Shown: positions 26,224 to 35,259, numbered from the stretch's first letter. The stretch is DNA of 64,000 bases from Mesorhizobium sp. L-8-3 (GCF_016756615.1 NZ_AP023262.1:2416501-2480500), one strand, 5' to 3'. A program made the numbers and translations. Notes: a model not told the origin generated them from the letters alone.

Positions 26224-26859
26224 ATGGAAAACGACAGCTACATCCACACCGTGCTGCCCGGAAAACCGGGCAGTCCGCTGCTCTTCGTCTTTCACGGGAC
26301 GGGCGGCGACGAGCGCCAACTCGTCTCGCTGGGCAGGGATCTGATGCCCGGCGCGACCATCGTGTCGCCGCGAGGCGACGTCTCCGAGATGGGCGCTGCG
26401 CGCTTCTTCCGGCGCACAGGCGAGGGCGTCTACGACATGGACGACCTCGCCCGGGCCACCGACAAGATGAAGGCCTTCGTACATAAGCAGATCGAGGCCG
26501 GGAAACCTTCCGCGGTGCTCGGCCTCGGCTATTCGAACGGCGCCAACATCCTGGCATCCGTCGTCTTTGCCGCGCCTGACCTGTTCGACGGCGCGGTGCT
26601 GATGCATCCCCTGATCCCGTTCGATCCCAAGGTCGCGGGCAGCCTGAGCGGCAAGGCCATGCTGGTGACGGCCGGTCGGCGTGATCCGATCTGTCCGCCG
26701 CAGATGACGTCCCGGCTGGAATCCTATTTGCGCGCGAGCGGGGCTGATGTCACAGTTGAATGGCATGAGGGCGGTCATGAGTTGCGCCCTGCCGAAATCG
26801 AGGCGGCCAGGCAGTTGCTTGGCCGCTGGACCGACGGGAAAGGAAGAGGAACGGCATGA
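26224..26859 (+). CDS. Phospholipase/carboxylesterase family hydrolase (MhqD-like)
   Basis: Alpha/beta hydrolase of 211 residues. The nucleophile elbow is GYSNG (in LGLGYSNGANI), the acid is the Asp in TAGRRDPICPP and the histidine is in EGGHELRPAE. An oxyanion stretch FHGTGGDE lies near the N-terminus. It follows the MhqO-like gene with seven bases between and overlaps the next gene by four bases (ATGA), so all are one operon. Confidence 0.86.
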   Translation: MENDSYIHTVLPGKPGSPLLFVFHGTGGDERQLVSLGRDLMPGATIVSPRGDVSEMGAARFFRRTGEGVYDMDDLARATDKMKAFVHKQIEAGKPSAVLGLGYSNGANILASVVFAAPDLFDGAVLMHPLIPFDPKVAGSLSGKAMLVTAGRRDPICPPQMTSRLESYLRASGADVTVEWHEGGHELRPAEIEAARQLLGRWTDGKGRGTA

Positions 26860-27155
26860 CCGAGCAGGCGTCTGAGATACAGGTCGAGGACCGTGGTACG
26901 AAGGGTCGGTATTTCGTCACGGGGCCTGACGGCTCGGTGGCCGAAATGACCTTCACCAAGGCTGGCGACCATCAGCTCATCATCGACCACACCGAGGTGC
27001 CCGACGCGTTTCGCGGCCAGGGCATCGGCCTGAAGCTCGTGACGCGGGCGGTGGAAGACGCCCGCGCCGCGGCCAAGACCATCATCCCGCTCTGCCCCTT
27101 CGCCAATGCCCAGTTCCGGCGCCACCCGGAATGGGCCGACGTGCTGAAGCATTGA
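26856..27155 (+). CDS. GNAT-like N-acetyltransferase (COG2388 type), copy 1
   Basis: A short 99-residue acetyltransferase-like protein. The acetyl-CoA loop is visible as EVPDAFRGQGIGLKLVTRAV, and the C-terminus PLCPFANAQFRRHPEW is typical of the YidJ/COG2388 group. It begins within the stop of the esterase gene (ATGA overlap). A homologous gene follows after two bases, so this looks like a tandem duplication. The acetylated substrate is unknown. Confidence 0.82.
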   Translation: MTEQASEIQVEDRGTKGRYFVTGPDGSVAEMTFTKAGDHQLIIDHTEVPDAFRGQGIGLKLVTRAVEDARAAAKTIIPLCPFANAQFRRHPEWADVLKH

Positions 27156-27157
27156 CC

Positions 27158-27460
27158 ATGGCCGACATCGCATCGACCTTCCAGTTCGAGGAGACGGCGA
27201 AAGGCGGCCGCTATTTCCTTTTCATGCCCAATGGCGAGGAATCGCGGCTGACCTTCGTCAAGGCGGCCTCCGGCCACATCATCGCCGATCACACCTTCGT
27301 CCCGGTGCCCTATCGGGGCGATGGGGTCGCGGAAGCCCTGGTCGAGCGGCTGGTGGCGGATGCACGGGCGGCGGGCAACAAGATAACGCCGACCTGCTGG
27401 TTCGTGGCCGACGAGTTCAAGCGTCACAGTCCGGCGTGGGACGACGTGCTGAAGGCTTGA
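27158..27460 (+). CDS. GNAT-like N-acetyltransferase (COG2388 type), copy 2
   Basis: A 100-residue paralogue of the preceding gene. It keeps the acetyl-CoA loop as VPVPYRGDGVAEALVERLV, with Asp replacing Gln in the RGxGxG motif, and ends in WFVADEFKRHSPAWDDVLKA, close to the ending of copy 1 (HPEWADVLKH). Both copies share the start FxxTKGRYF-like strand. It is last in the mhqO-mhqD-gnat-gnat unit. Confidence 0.8.
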   Translation: MADIASTFQFEETAKGGRYFLFMPNGEESRLTFVKAASGHIIADHTFVPVPYRGDGVAEALVERLVADARAAGNKITPTCWFVADEFKRHSPAWDDVLKA

Positions 27461-27470
27461 CCTTCCGGTT

Positions 27471-27582
27471 CTACCCCTTGAACAAATCCTTGTAGCGTTC
27501 GCGCAGCACGTTCTTCTGCACCTTGCCCATCGTGTTGCGCGGCAGTTCGTCGAGCAGCGCGATCCGTGGCGGCCGCGCCCCT
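27471..27582 (-). pseudogene. Relic of an AMP-binding acyl-CoA synthetase C-terminus
   Basis: The minus strand reads RIALLDELPRNTMGKVQKNV and continues to LRERYKDLFKG and a stop at 27471-27473. This is the A10 lysine loop (PRNTMGK) and end of a malonyl-CoA synthetase-like AMP-binding enzyme. The frame is closed by a stop just upstream, near 27585, so only the last 35 or so codons remain. No other part of such a gene is found nearby. Confidence 0.8.
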
Positions 27583-27689
27583 CGTCAAGACAAAGATCGG
27601 GAACCGGTTTGCGCAAACCGCCGGGCATGCCTAAAAGATTGCGTCCCGCCGTTGTCCGGCACCCGTCCAAACAAACCCAGGTCGATCCC

Positions 27690-28766
27690 ATGACAGACAA
27701 GATCCCCGTCTTCGACGGCCACAACGATGTGCTGCTCCGGCTGTTGAATGCCGGTTCGGCCAAGGCCGAAACCTCGGGTTCGGCTAAGGCCGAGACCTCG
27801 TTTATCGAGGGCAGGACGGGCGGGCATATCGACCTGCCGCGCGCCAGGGAGGGCGGTTTCGCCGGCGGCATGTTCGCGATGTTCCCGCCGCCGGTGAAGA
27901 ATGTCGACCTCGATGCCAGCATGAAGGCCAAAAGCTACGACATGCCGCTGCCGCCCGAGCTCGACCGCAGCGACGCGCTTTCCTCCACGCTGGCGATGGC
28001 TTCGATCCTTTTCAGGCTCGAGCGGGCCGGCGCGCTTTCCGTCTGCCGCAGCGCCGGAGAGATTCGCGATGCGATGGCGCGCGGATCGCTGGCTGCGGTG
28101 TTCCATATCGAAGGCGTCGAGGCGATCGACACCGATCTCGTCCTGCTTGATGTGCTCCACGCGGCAGGCCTGCGCTCGCTCGGCATCGTGTGGAGCCGGC
28201 CGAACGCCTTCGGCCACGGCGTGCCTTTCCGCTTTCCTGCCTCGCCGGATACGGGGCCCGGACTGACGGAGGCCGGCAAGGCCCTCGTCCGAGCCTGCAA
28301 CCGTCTGAAGATCCTGATCGATCTTTCGCATCTCAACGAGAAGGGCTTTCGTGACGTCGCGGCGATCAGCGACGCGCCGCTCGTCGCCACGCATTCAAAC
28401 GTGCATGCGATCTGCGAGCATGCGCGCAACCTGACGGCCTGGCAGCTCGGGGCCATCCGCGAGAGCCGAGGTATGGTCGGGCTCAATTTCGCCACCGGCT
28501 TCCTCCGTCCCGACGGCCGGATGGATGCCAACACCGATCTCGACATCATGGTGCGCCATGTCGATGCCATGCTCGAGGCGCTGGGCGAGGACGGCGTCGG
28601 CCTTGGTTCCGACTTCGACGGCGCCCTCATCCCTTCGGTCATCGGCGACGTCGCGGGTCTGCCCCGGCTTCTCCAAGCCTTCGCCGCCCGCGGCTATGGC
28701 CGCGAGCTGATCGAGAAGATCGCGTGGCGGAACTGGCTGAGCGTTCTGGAAAGGACGATTGGATAA
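27690..28766 (+). CDS. Membrane dipeptidase family protein (peptidase M19)
   Basis: Zinc dipeptidase-like enzyme of 358 residues. The metal ligands are the His and Asp in FDGHNDV near the N-terminus, the bridging Glu in FHIEGVEAID, and His in LSHLN and THSNVHAI; GSDFDGA near the C-terminus is also typical. There is no signal peptide. The ATG at 27690 fits the family start; upstream codons are not conserved. A tandem 24-bp duplication (two copies of GSAKAETS) lengthens the loop after the first metal motif. The stop is followed at once by a large repeat stem-loop. Confidence 0.88.
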   Translation: MTDKIPVFDGHNDVLLRLLNAGSAKAETSGSAKAETSFIEGRTGGHIDLPRAREGGFAGGMFAMFPPPVKNVDLDASMKAKSYDMPLPPELDRSDALSSTLAMASILFRLERAGALSVCRSAGEIRDAMARGSLAAVFHIEGVEAIDTDLVLLDVLHAAGLRSLGIVWSRPNAFGHGVPFRFPASPDTGPGLTEAGKALVRACNRLKILIDLSHLNEKGFRDVAAISDAPLVATHSNVHAICEHARNLTAWQLGAIRESRGMVGLNFATGFLRPDGRMDANTDLDIMVRHVDAMLEALGEDGVGLGSDFDGALIPSVIGDVAGLPRLLQAFAARGYGRELIEKIAWRNWLSVLERTIG

Positions 28767-28877
28767 GCGAATAGCGAGTAGCGAATAGCGAATAGGGTAA
28801 AAATGAGTGGTGGGGCCGGGGCCGTCGCCCCCCGCCTCTTTCTTCCCCTATTCGCTACTCGCTATTCGCTACTCGCT
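28767..28877. repeat. Heptamer-repeat inverted repeat between convergent genes
   Basis: Left arm 28767-28797 is four tandem heptamers (GCGAATA or GCGAGTA) and then GGG. Right arm 28845-28876 is the reverse complement of four such heptamers with the A/G variants at other positions. The arms can fold into a stem of about 30 bp with three weak positions. The loop holds a GGGGCCGGGGCC / CCCCCC stretch. It lies between convergent genes and probably works as a bidirectional terminator. It also supplies the last codons and stop of the 82-aa gene. Confidence 0.85.
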
Positions 28878-29110
28878 CCCTTCATTCTCTCCAACCACCT
28901 CGCCCCCACGCCCCGATCCCGCATGATCGCCAACGGATCTTCCCGATCGAGACGAGAGCAGATGCGATAGACCTCCAGCGTCTCCGCATCCATCTCGCCT
29001 CTCTTGTGGAAGAACATGGCGGCCGCGTAGCGGGCGCGACCCGACCAGGGTTCGCCGAGCGGCGTATTGACCAGCGCCCATTGTTCGGCGACTTCCGTGT
29101 CCTCGTCCAT
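28862..29110 (-). CDS. Small conserved hypothetical protein (82 aa)
   Basis: Acidic N-terminus (MDEDTEVAEQWALVNTPLGE), then a helical body (RARYAAAMFFHKRGEMDAET). No named family recognised. It starts seven bases after the GcvT-like gene on the same strand, so it is probably the last gene of that operon. The final residues ASSE and the stop are encoded by the heptamer repeat, indicating that the repeat was inserted at or within its original 3' end. Confidence 0.65.
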   Translation of the reverse strand: MDEDTEVAEQWALVNTPLGEPWSGRARYAAAMFFHKRGEMDAETLEVYRICSRLDREDPLAIMRDRGVGARWLERMKGASSE

Positions 29111-29117
29111 GCCTCGT

Positions 29118-30377
29118 CTATCGTTCCGCGGGCGGGTTTGCGGTGCGCCTGCCGAGCTTGACGAAGGGACGCGGCACGACCTTGGCGCGTTTCATCAGCT
29201 TCTGGTACTGCAGTTCGCGCATCGCATAGATCTCGACCCAGAGGTCGCCGACGATCACGTCGCCGTAGGGGCGGGTCAGGCTGGCAAGAGCGATGTTGCG
29301 CTTCGCCGTCGGCGACCAGATGGCGGCGCTCACCAGTCCGACCTCGCGCGTCTTGCGGTGATAGACGATCGCATGTTCGGCCGGGACATTGCCCTCGATT
29401 TCCAGCCCGACCAGGATATGCCGCATCGTCTTTCGGGCGCGTGCCGTCTCGATTGCCCGCCGGCCGTTGAAATAACCCTTGTTGGAATCGATCATGAAGC
29501 CCAGCCCGATCTCGTCGGGCATGCGCAGCCGGTCGGCACGGATCGCATGTTCGGCGGTGACGAAGTCGCTGTTGGCGACGATCAGCCCCGCCTCGATGCG
29601 CGCCCGGTTGAGCGCCTTGTAGCCTATGGCGCGGATGCCGTGCAGTTGTCCCGCCTCGAACAGCCGATCCCAGAGGCTGAGCGCCCGTTCGGCCGGCACG
29701 AACAGTTCGTAGCCCAGATCGCCGGTGAAGCCCGTCCGCGAGATCGTCACCGTTCCAGCATCATGGGCGAAATCGGCCAGGTCGAAGAGCTTGAGTTTCT
29801 CGACACCGGCGAAGCCGGCGTCGCGCAGCACGGCATAGGAGGTCGGACCCTGCAACGCCAGGGCCGCGATCGCTTCGGTCTCCTCCGCGATCGCCACGTC
29901 GAAGCCGATCGCGCTGTCGAGGAGCCAGGGAAGATGCCGCTCCTGGCAGCAGAGCCGGAACCGTTCCGCGGAAAGCCGGAACAGCGTGCCGTCGTCGAGC
30001 ACATGGCCCTGGTCGTCGCACCACGCCGTGTAGTGGACCCGTCCCGGCGCGAGGCGGGTCACGTCGCGCAAGGCCAGGCGGTCGCAGAAGGCTTCGGCGT
30101 CGGGTCCCTCGATCCGGTACTTCACCATCGGCGAGATGTCGAAGACGGCTGCCTGGCTGCGGATGGCGAAATATTCGAGTTCCTCGTCCCACAGCGAGCC
30201 GGGCGCCTTGTAGCCGGCCCAGTTGTACCAGTCTTCCTGCTTGCCGAGTGCCTCCAGCCTGGGCTGGAACGGGGAGGGCAGCCGCAGTGTGCGGAAGTGG
30301 TCCTGCCTGGCGAGGCGCATTGCTAGCGCCCCGTTGCGGGCTGGCATGGCGGAGAGCTTCTTGCGCAGCTGATGCAC
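29118..30377 (-). CDS. GcvT/DmdA-like aminomethyltransferase-family protein
   Basis: A 419-residue tetrahydrofolate-binding protein of the GcvT superfamily. Typical segments are VFDISPMVKYRIEGPDAEAF near the N-terminus, the ISRTGFTGDLGYELF folate-domain motif and the C-terminal barrel with GNVPAEHAIVY. Likely activity is transfer of a methyl or methylene group from an amine or sulphonium to folate; the substrate is not known. The GTG at 30377 is chosen because GGGAGG lies six bases upstream; the frame continues further but into the preceding gene. It is two bases downstream of the flavoprotein gene at 30379 and cotranscribed with it. Confidence 0.84.
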   Translation of the reverse strand: MHQLRKKLSAMPARNGALAMRLARQDHFRTLRLPSPFQPRLEALGKQEDWYNWAGYKAPGSLWDEELEYFAIRSQAAVFDISPMVKYRIEGPDAEAFCDRLALRDVTRLAPGRVHYTAWCDDQGHVLDDGTLFRLSAERFRLCCQERHLPWLLDSAIGFDVAIAEETEAIAALALQGPTSYAVLRDAGFAGVEKLKLFDLADFAHDAGTVTISRTGFTGDLGYELFVPAERALSLWDRLFEAGQLHGIRAIGYKALNRARIEAGLIVANSDFVTAEHAIRADRLRMPDEIGLGFMIDSNKGYFNGRRAIETARARKTMRHILVGLEIEGNVPAEHAIVYHRKTREVGLVSAAIWSPTAKRNIALASLTRPYGDVIVGDLWVEIYAMRELQYQKLMKRAKVVPRPFVKLGRRTANPPAER

Positions 30378-30378
30378 C

Positions 30379-31962
30379 TTAACCTCCCGCCTGGACGACG
30401 CGTCGCGCCGCGTTGAGCCCCGGAGCGCCGGAGACGCCGCCGCCGGGATGCGAGCCGGCTCCGCAGAGGAACAGCCCGTCGATCGGCGTGTCGTAGCGGC
30501 CGAGGCCGGAGACCGGCCGGGACATGAGCATCTGATCGGCCTGCAACTCGCCATGATGCCAATGGCCGCCCGGCATGCGGTAGCGCGCCTCGATATCGTC
30601 GGGCGTCAGCAATTCGGCATGAAGCACCGATTGCCTCAGTCCGGGAGCATGCGCCTCGATCTCCGTCAGCACCGCGTCGAGCAGCTTCGGTTTGCCGGCT
30701 TCCCAACCTTCCTTCAGGCGATACGGGGAATATTGGATCACGGCCGACAATACGCATGCGCCGCCGGGCGCGAGCGACGGATCGGACAGGCTCGGCAAGA
30801 TGATCTCCATCACCGGCTCCGGCGAGAAGGCGCCATATTTCGAAGGGTTGAAGGCGTTCTCCACATGATCGGCGGATCGAGCGACGACCATCCTGCCGCG
30901 CGCCGCGGCGTCGTCGACGCCGGCGAAACGTGGCACCTTGTCGAGCGCGAGATTGAGCTTCGCCACATTGCCATCCATGCGGATGTTGCTCACCTTTCGC
31001 ACCAGGCCGGTATCGAGCATGCGCGGACCGACCAGTTCGAGAAGCGTCGTCCTGGGATTGATCGCCGACATGACTGTTTTGGTGCGGATTTCCTCGCCCG
31101 ATTGAAGGGTGACACCGGCGGCGCGGCCCTTCTCGACACGGATCTTCGCCACCGGGCTGCCAACGCGCGCCGTTACGCCAGCCGCCGCCGCGGCGCTGGC
31201 GACCGCCTTCACGACCGCGCCCATGCCGCCCTTCGGCAGAAGCTGCGCGCCCGACGTTCCGCCCGCTTCGCCGGTGAGCCTGTAGTAGAGACCGAGCAGC
31301 GAGGTCGGCGAGCGGGGGCCGAGATGGGACCCAAGAACGGCGTCGAAGGCGAGCAGTCCGCGCAGCCGATCATCCGTCAGGTGCTCGTCCAGCGCGTCGG
31401 TGACGTTCATGAGCAGCATGCGCAGGAAGTCGCGCATGTCCTCCTTTCCGAGCCGGCGAAGAGCCAGGCCGGTGCGGGCGAGCGCGGCCGTCTCGGTCAG
31501 CGGCATGCCCGCGAAATCAGGCGCGGCGCGGGAGAGGAACGGTTTCAGTACGCCGGCATAGCGGAGCAGTTGCGCGCGAAGTTCCCGCCACGCCACGGCT
31601 TCGGCAGCCGTTGCGCCGTCGAGGCTCTCGCCATAGGCGCCGTTCAGCACCAGCGTGTCGCCTTGCCTGGAAAGCACGGTGGTCGGAGCGCCGCCGTTCC
31701 GGTCGATCGCGAGGCCGTGCCTTTCCAGGTCGAGGGCCGCAACGACGTCGGGATGGAGCCGGTTCAGGATGTGAGCGAGCGAGGAGACACGGAAGCCCGG
31801 CGCGAAAGTCTCCGTACGCGCTGCGCCGCCGACCTCGCCGGCGGCCTCCAGCACCAGCACCTTGCGACCCGTCTTGGCGAGCACCGCCGCCGCGACGAGG
31901 CCGTTGTGGCCCCCGCCGATCACCACCACATCCCAGTTTCCTGCCGCCTCAGAAGACGTCAT
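30379..31962 (-). CDS. CrtI-like NAD(P)/FAD-dependent oxidoreductase 1
   Basis: A 527-residue flavoprotein of the phytoene-desaturase-like group. The N-terminal Rossmann motif is VVVIGGGHNGLVAAAVLAKTG with E at the ribose site (VLEAAGEVGGAART). The C-terminal FAD motif is DGLFLCGAGSHPGGGVSGAPG. No carotenoid genes are near, so a carotenoid role is unlikely. The neighbourhood suggests oxidation of an amine or of its carbon chain. It overlaps its paralogue upstream by 14 bases and precedes the GcvT-like gene by one base. Confidence 0.86.
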   Translation of the reverse strand: MTSSEAAGNWDVVVIGGGHNGLVAAAVLAKTGRKVLVLEAAGEVGGAARTETFAPGFRVSSLAHILNRLHPDVVAALDLERHGLAIDRNGGAPTTVLSRQGDTLVLNGAYGESLDGATAAEAVAWRELRAQLLRYAGVLKPFLSRAAPDFAGMPLTETAALARTGLALRRLGKEDMRDFLRMLLMNVTDALDEHLTDDRLRGLLAFDAVLGSHLGPRSPTSLLGLYYRLTGEAGGTSGAQLLPKGGMGAVVKAVASAAAAAGVTARVGSPVAKIRVEKGRAAGVTLQSGEEIRTKTVMSAINPRTTLLELVGPRMLDTGLVRKVSNIRMDGNVAKLNLALDKVPRFAGVDDAAARGRMVVARSADHVENAFNPSKYGAFSPEPVMEIILPSLSDPSLAPGGACVLSAVIQYSPYRLKEGWEAGKPKLLDAVLTEIEAHAPGLRQSVLHAELLTPDDIEARYRMPGGHWHHGELQADQMLMSRPVSGLGRYDTPIDGLFLCGAGSHPGGGVSGAPGLNAARRVVQAGG

Positions 31963-33568
31963 GGGCGGGGCTCATATGGTGGGTCGGCCGGGCGAGATCC
32001 CGCAGGATCTCCGAGGCGGCGTTGCGGCCGGGAGCGCCCATGACGCCTCCGCCCGGATGGGTGGACGAGCCGCACATATAGAGACCGCCGATTGGCGACC
32101 TGTACTGAGCGTAGCCTGGAACCGGCCTGTTGAAGAGCAACTGGTCGAAGGTCAGTTCGCCCTGGAAGATATTGCCTTCCGTCAACCCGACCTCGGCCTC
32201 GATCTCGCGCGGCGTGCGCACTTCCATGTGGACGATGCGGTCGCGGAAACCAGGCGAATAATCCGCGATCTGCGCGATCACGCTTTCGGCGAAGCCGTCG
32301 CGATCCGCGTCGGTCCAGTCGCGCCCCTCGACCTTGGGCGGAGCATATTGGACGAAGCAGCTCATGAAGTGTTTGCCCGGTGGCGCCATGGTTGGGTCGA
32401 GCGTGGTCGGGATCACGACGTCGAGGAAAGGGTCGTTCGACCAGCGCCCGGCCTTCCAGTCGTCATAGGCGCGCTCCATGCGTTCCACCGTATCGGTGAA
32501 ATGCAGATCGGCCTGGACGCAGGGCGACCCTTCCGGCAGGGCCGGGAATTCGGGCATGGAATCCAGCGCGATGTTGACCTTGCCGGAGGAGCCTCGGATC
32601 TTGAAGTTCCTCACCCGCCGCAGGAAGACATCGGGAAGCTCCCGCGTCTCGACCAGCTTCAGGAAGGTGCGCTTCACATCCGCATTGGAGACGACGAGCT
32701 TGCCCGGCACCTCTTCGCCGCCGGCCAGCACCACGCCGCGCGCCTTGCCGCCGGCGACGAGGACGTGGTCGACCTCGGCCTCGGTGCGGATCGTCCCGCC
32801 GGCGGCCCGGAAGGAATCGGCGAGCGCCTTCGTCACCGCGCCCATGCCGCCGCGCGCAAAACCCCAGGCGCCCACCGATCCGTCGACCTCGCCCATATAG
32901 TGGTGCAGCAGCACATAGGCCGTGCCCGGCGACATCGGGCCGAGCGCGGTGCCGATGATGCCCGACAGCGCCAGATTGGCCTTGATGACGTCGGTCTCGA
33001 AATATTCGTCGAGGAAATCCGAGATCGACATCGTCCAGAAACGCAGGGTAAGCGCCATCTCCTCGGCGCTCAGCCCGGAGAATTTCCGGCCGAGATAGAT
33101 CAGTTCGCCGATGTCGCGGGGGCGCAGGCTGGTCGGGTCGGGCGCGGTGCGCATCAGAAGCGGCTGGATGAAACGGCATTGCCGCGTGACGTCGCGGGCG
33201 TAGCGGTCGTAAGCCTCGGCGTCCCGCGCGGAGAAGCGCGCGAATTCCCTGCGATGAGCGTCGTGGTCCCGATAGTTGGCGAGATAGTCGCCGTCCTGTG
33301 TGAATACCGCACCACCCTCATAGGGGATCACCTGCAGCCCGAAACGGGGCAGCTCGAGATCGCGCATGATCTCGGGACGGAACAGCGAGCACACATAGGA
33401 GCAGTTCGAATAGAGGAAGCCAGGCGACAACTCGCGGCTGGTCGCCGCGCCGCCGACCCAGGGGTTCTTCTCCACGACCAGCACGTCGAGCCCCGCCCGC
33501 TGCAGATAGCAGGCATTGACCAGGCCGTTATGTCCTGCGCCGATGACGATGGCGTCCCAGCTCTTCAT
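31949..33568 (-). CDS. CrtI-like NAD(P)/FAD-dependent oxidoreductase 2
   Basis: A 539-residue paralogue of the next gene. The FAD-binding Rossmann motif is AIVIGAGHNGLVNACYLQRAG followed by VVEKNPWVGGAATS; the C-terminal motif is GGLYMCGSSTHPGGGVMGAPG. It is first in the minus-strand unit of two flavoproteins, the GcvT-like protein and the 82-aa protein. Its start lies 75 bases from a 16-bp palindrome (33642-33657) shared with the divergent methyltransferase gene, so BetI-type control is likely. The two flavoproteins may form a heteromer, which is inference. Confidence 0.86.
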   Translation of the reverse strand: MKSWDAIVIGAGHNGLVNACYLQRAGLDVLVVEKNPWVGGAATSRELSPGFLYSNCSYVCSLFRPEIMRDLELPRFGLQVIPYEGGAVFTQDGDYLANYRDHDAHRREFARFSARDAEAYDRYARDVTRQCRFIQPLLMRTAPDPTSLRPRDIGELIYLGRKFSGLSAEEMALTLRFWTMSISDFLDEYFETDVIKANLALSGIIGTALGPMSPGTAYVLLHHYMGEVDGSVGAWGFARGGMGAVTKALADSFRAAGGTIRTEAEVDHVLVAGGKARGVVLAGGEEVPGKLVVSNADVKRTFLKLVETRELPDVFLRRVRNFKIRGSSGKVNIALDSMPEFPALPEGSPCVQADLHFTDTVERMERAYDDWKAGRWSNDPFLDVVIPTTLDPTMAPPGKHFMSCFVQYAPPKVEGRDWTDADRDGFAESVIAQIADYSPGFRDRIVHMEVRTPREIEAEVGLTEGNIFQGELTFDQLLFNRPVPGYAQYRSPIGGLYMCGSSTHPGGGVMGAPGRNAASEILRDLARPTHHMSPAHDVF

Positions 33569-33641
33569 GGCCGCGTCCGCTCCGCCTCCATTTCCCTCGT
33601 CTTCGAACTTGGCACGGGGTCGGCGTCGCTGTCCAGTTATT

Positions 33642-33657
33642 TTGAATGAATGTTCAA
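33642..33657. promoter_or_regulatory. BetI/TetR-type operator, site A
   Basis: TTGAATGAATGTTCAA, between the divergent flavoprotein and methyltransferase genes. It matches TTGAAYGNWYRTTCAA, the consensus of three sites in this window, and resembles choline-operon BetI boxes. The BetI-type regulator gene is 0.9 kb away. Confidence 0.75.
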
Positions 33658-33729
33658 CAAATAATGTTGCATTTATCCTTTGATACGCTAGGCTTTCGGT
33701 TAGATTCCGACGTTCGGAGCTCGGGCTGA

Positions 33730-34530
33730 ATGGTTCAGACGGAAGATGCCGCCGCCGAGTATGACGACATTGCGATCCGCTTCCTGGAGGCGCTCTGGGG
33801 AGAGGGTTATCTGTCCCCCGGCGGCCCGGACGAGGTGGATCGCGTGCTCGACGGGCTGACGCTTCAGGGCAAGTCCGTTCTGGATATCGGCTGCGGTTCG
33901 GGCGGCATCACGCTGCATCTGGTCGAAAGCCATGGATGCGCCCATGCGGTCGGCTTCGATGTCGAGCGGCCGGTGGTCGAGGCGGCGCGGGCGCGCGCCG
34001 CGCGGCAAGGGCTGTCGGATCGGGTCGATTTCGTCCATGCCGCTCCGGGGCGGCTGCCTTTCGCGGACGGCGCATTCGACGTCGTGTTTTCCAAGGACGC
34101 CCTGCTCCATGTCGCCGACAAGGAGGCATTGTTCCGTGACGTCTTCCGGGTTCTGAGGCCGGGCGGTGTCTTCGCCGCCAGCGACTGGATGATCTCGCAT
34201 GACGGCGAGCCGTCGGACGAGATGAAGGCCTATGTCGAGGCCGAAGGCCTTTCCTTCAACATGGCCTCGCCGGCCCGCTACGTGAAAGCCATGACATCGG
34301 CCGGCTTCCGCGACGTCGTCGCGACCGACCGCAACGGCTGGTATCGAGAGGTGGCCCGCGGTGAACTCGCGCGCCTGGCCGGGCCTCTCTACGGCAGGGT
34401 GGCTGCCGTCGTTGGCAAGGAATATGTCGACAAGAACCTGCGCACCTGGGAAGCCATGCAGAAGGTGCTTGACAGCGGCGAGCACCGGCCCACTCATCTG
34501 CGCGGTTGGAAGCCGGACGGAGGTCGTTAG
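33730..34530 (+). CDS. SAM-dependent methyltransferase, phosphoethanolamine N-methyltransferase-like
   Basis: A 266-residue class I methyltransferase. The SAM-binding glycine loop is [15 protein letters not shown] at about residues 50-65. The segment [20 protein letters not shown] with [12 protein letters not shown] resembles plant and nematode phosphoethanolamine N-methyltransferases, and the start [15 protein letters not shown] also fits. An amine is therefore the likely acceptor, but the compound is unknown. It is followed after six bases by the BetI-type regulator and preceded by operator site A. Confidence 0.82.
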   Translation: MVQTEDAAAEYDDIAIRFLEALWGEGYLSPGGPDEVDRVLDGLTLQGKSVLDIGCGSGGITLHLVESHGCAHAVGFDVERPVVEAARARAARQGLSDRVDFVHAAPGRLPFADGAFDVVFSKDALLHVADKEALFRDVFRVLRPGGVFAASDWMISHDGEPSDEMKAYVEAEGLSFNMASPARYVKAMTSAGFRDVVATDRNGWYREVARGELARLAGPLYGRVAAVVGKEYVDKNLRTWEAMQKVLDSGEHRPTHLRGWKPDGGR

Positions 34531-34536
34531 CCGTCC

Positions 34537-35259
34537 ATGTGGAGATCGGACCTGACGATGAAGACGGCGCTGCAGCGGGCGGACAGGACAATGGACGGCG
34601 CCGACTTCGACCGGAGGTCCGACGGCGAGAAGAAGGGGCGCAAGGCGTCGAAGGAGACGCGCCGCCAGCAGCTTATCGAGGCGACCATCGATTCGCTCGC
34701 GCGGCGCGGTTATTCCGAGACGACCATGGCGGACGTGGCTGATGGGGCGGGCCTTTCGCGCGGCATCGTCAATTTCCATTTCGAGAGCAAGGAGAAGCTG
34801 CTCGTCGCCACGCTGCAGCATATGGCGGACGAGTATTCCGCCCATTGGCGCGCCGCCCTCGCCAAGGCGGGAGACGATCCGGCGCGGCAGCTCCATGCCT
34901 TGGTCGCTGCCGATTTCGACCGGTCGATCTGCAACAAGCGCAAGCTTGCGGCATGGTTTGCCTTCTGGGGCGAGGCGAAGTCCCGCCCGACCTACCAGGC
35001 GCTCTGCGGCGCGCGCGACGAAGCCTACCAGCAGGTGTTCATCGACCTCTGCCGGAAGCTCAAGGATGAGGGCGGCTATGATTACGACGTCTGGGGAACG
35101 GCGCTGGCGCTGTCGGCCATGCTGGAGGGGCTGTGGTGGCGCCTCATGTTGGGAACCGAGAACGTGACGCGGGAGACGGCGCTTTCCGCGGCGAGAGGGT
35201 TTCTCGCCGCTTATTTCCCGAAGCATTTCGGAGGTGCTCGCGCCGGCACGCTTGCGTGA
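34537..35259 (+). CDS. BetI-type TetR-family transcriptional regulator
   Basis: Repressor of up to 240 residues. The family signature is strong: RRQQLIEATIDSLARRGY, the helix-turn-helix TTMADVADGAGLSRGIVNFH and FESKEKLL, then LAAWFAFWGEAKSRPTY in the ligand domain, all as in choline-responsive BetI. About 40 residues precede the usual BetI start, so ATG 34558 or 34591 may be the true start. It is probably the protein that binds the three TTGAAYGNWYRTTCAA palindromes. No betA, betB or betC gene is present, so the inducer may be a different quaternary or poly-amine. Confidence 0.87.
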   Translation: MWRSDLTMKTALQRADRTMDGADFDRRSDGEKKGRKASKETRRQQLIEATIDSLARRGYSETTMADVADGAGLSRGIVNFHFESKEKLLVATLQHMADEYSAHWRAALAKAGDDPARQLHALVAADFDRSICNKRKLAAWFAFWGEAKSRPTYQALCGARDEAYQQVFIDLCRKLKDEGGYDYDVWGTALALSAMLEGLWWRLMLGTENVTRETALSAARGFLAAYFPKHFGGARAGTLA

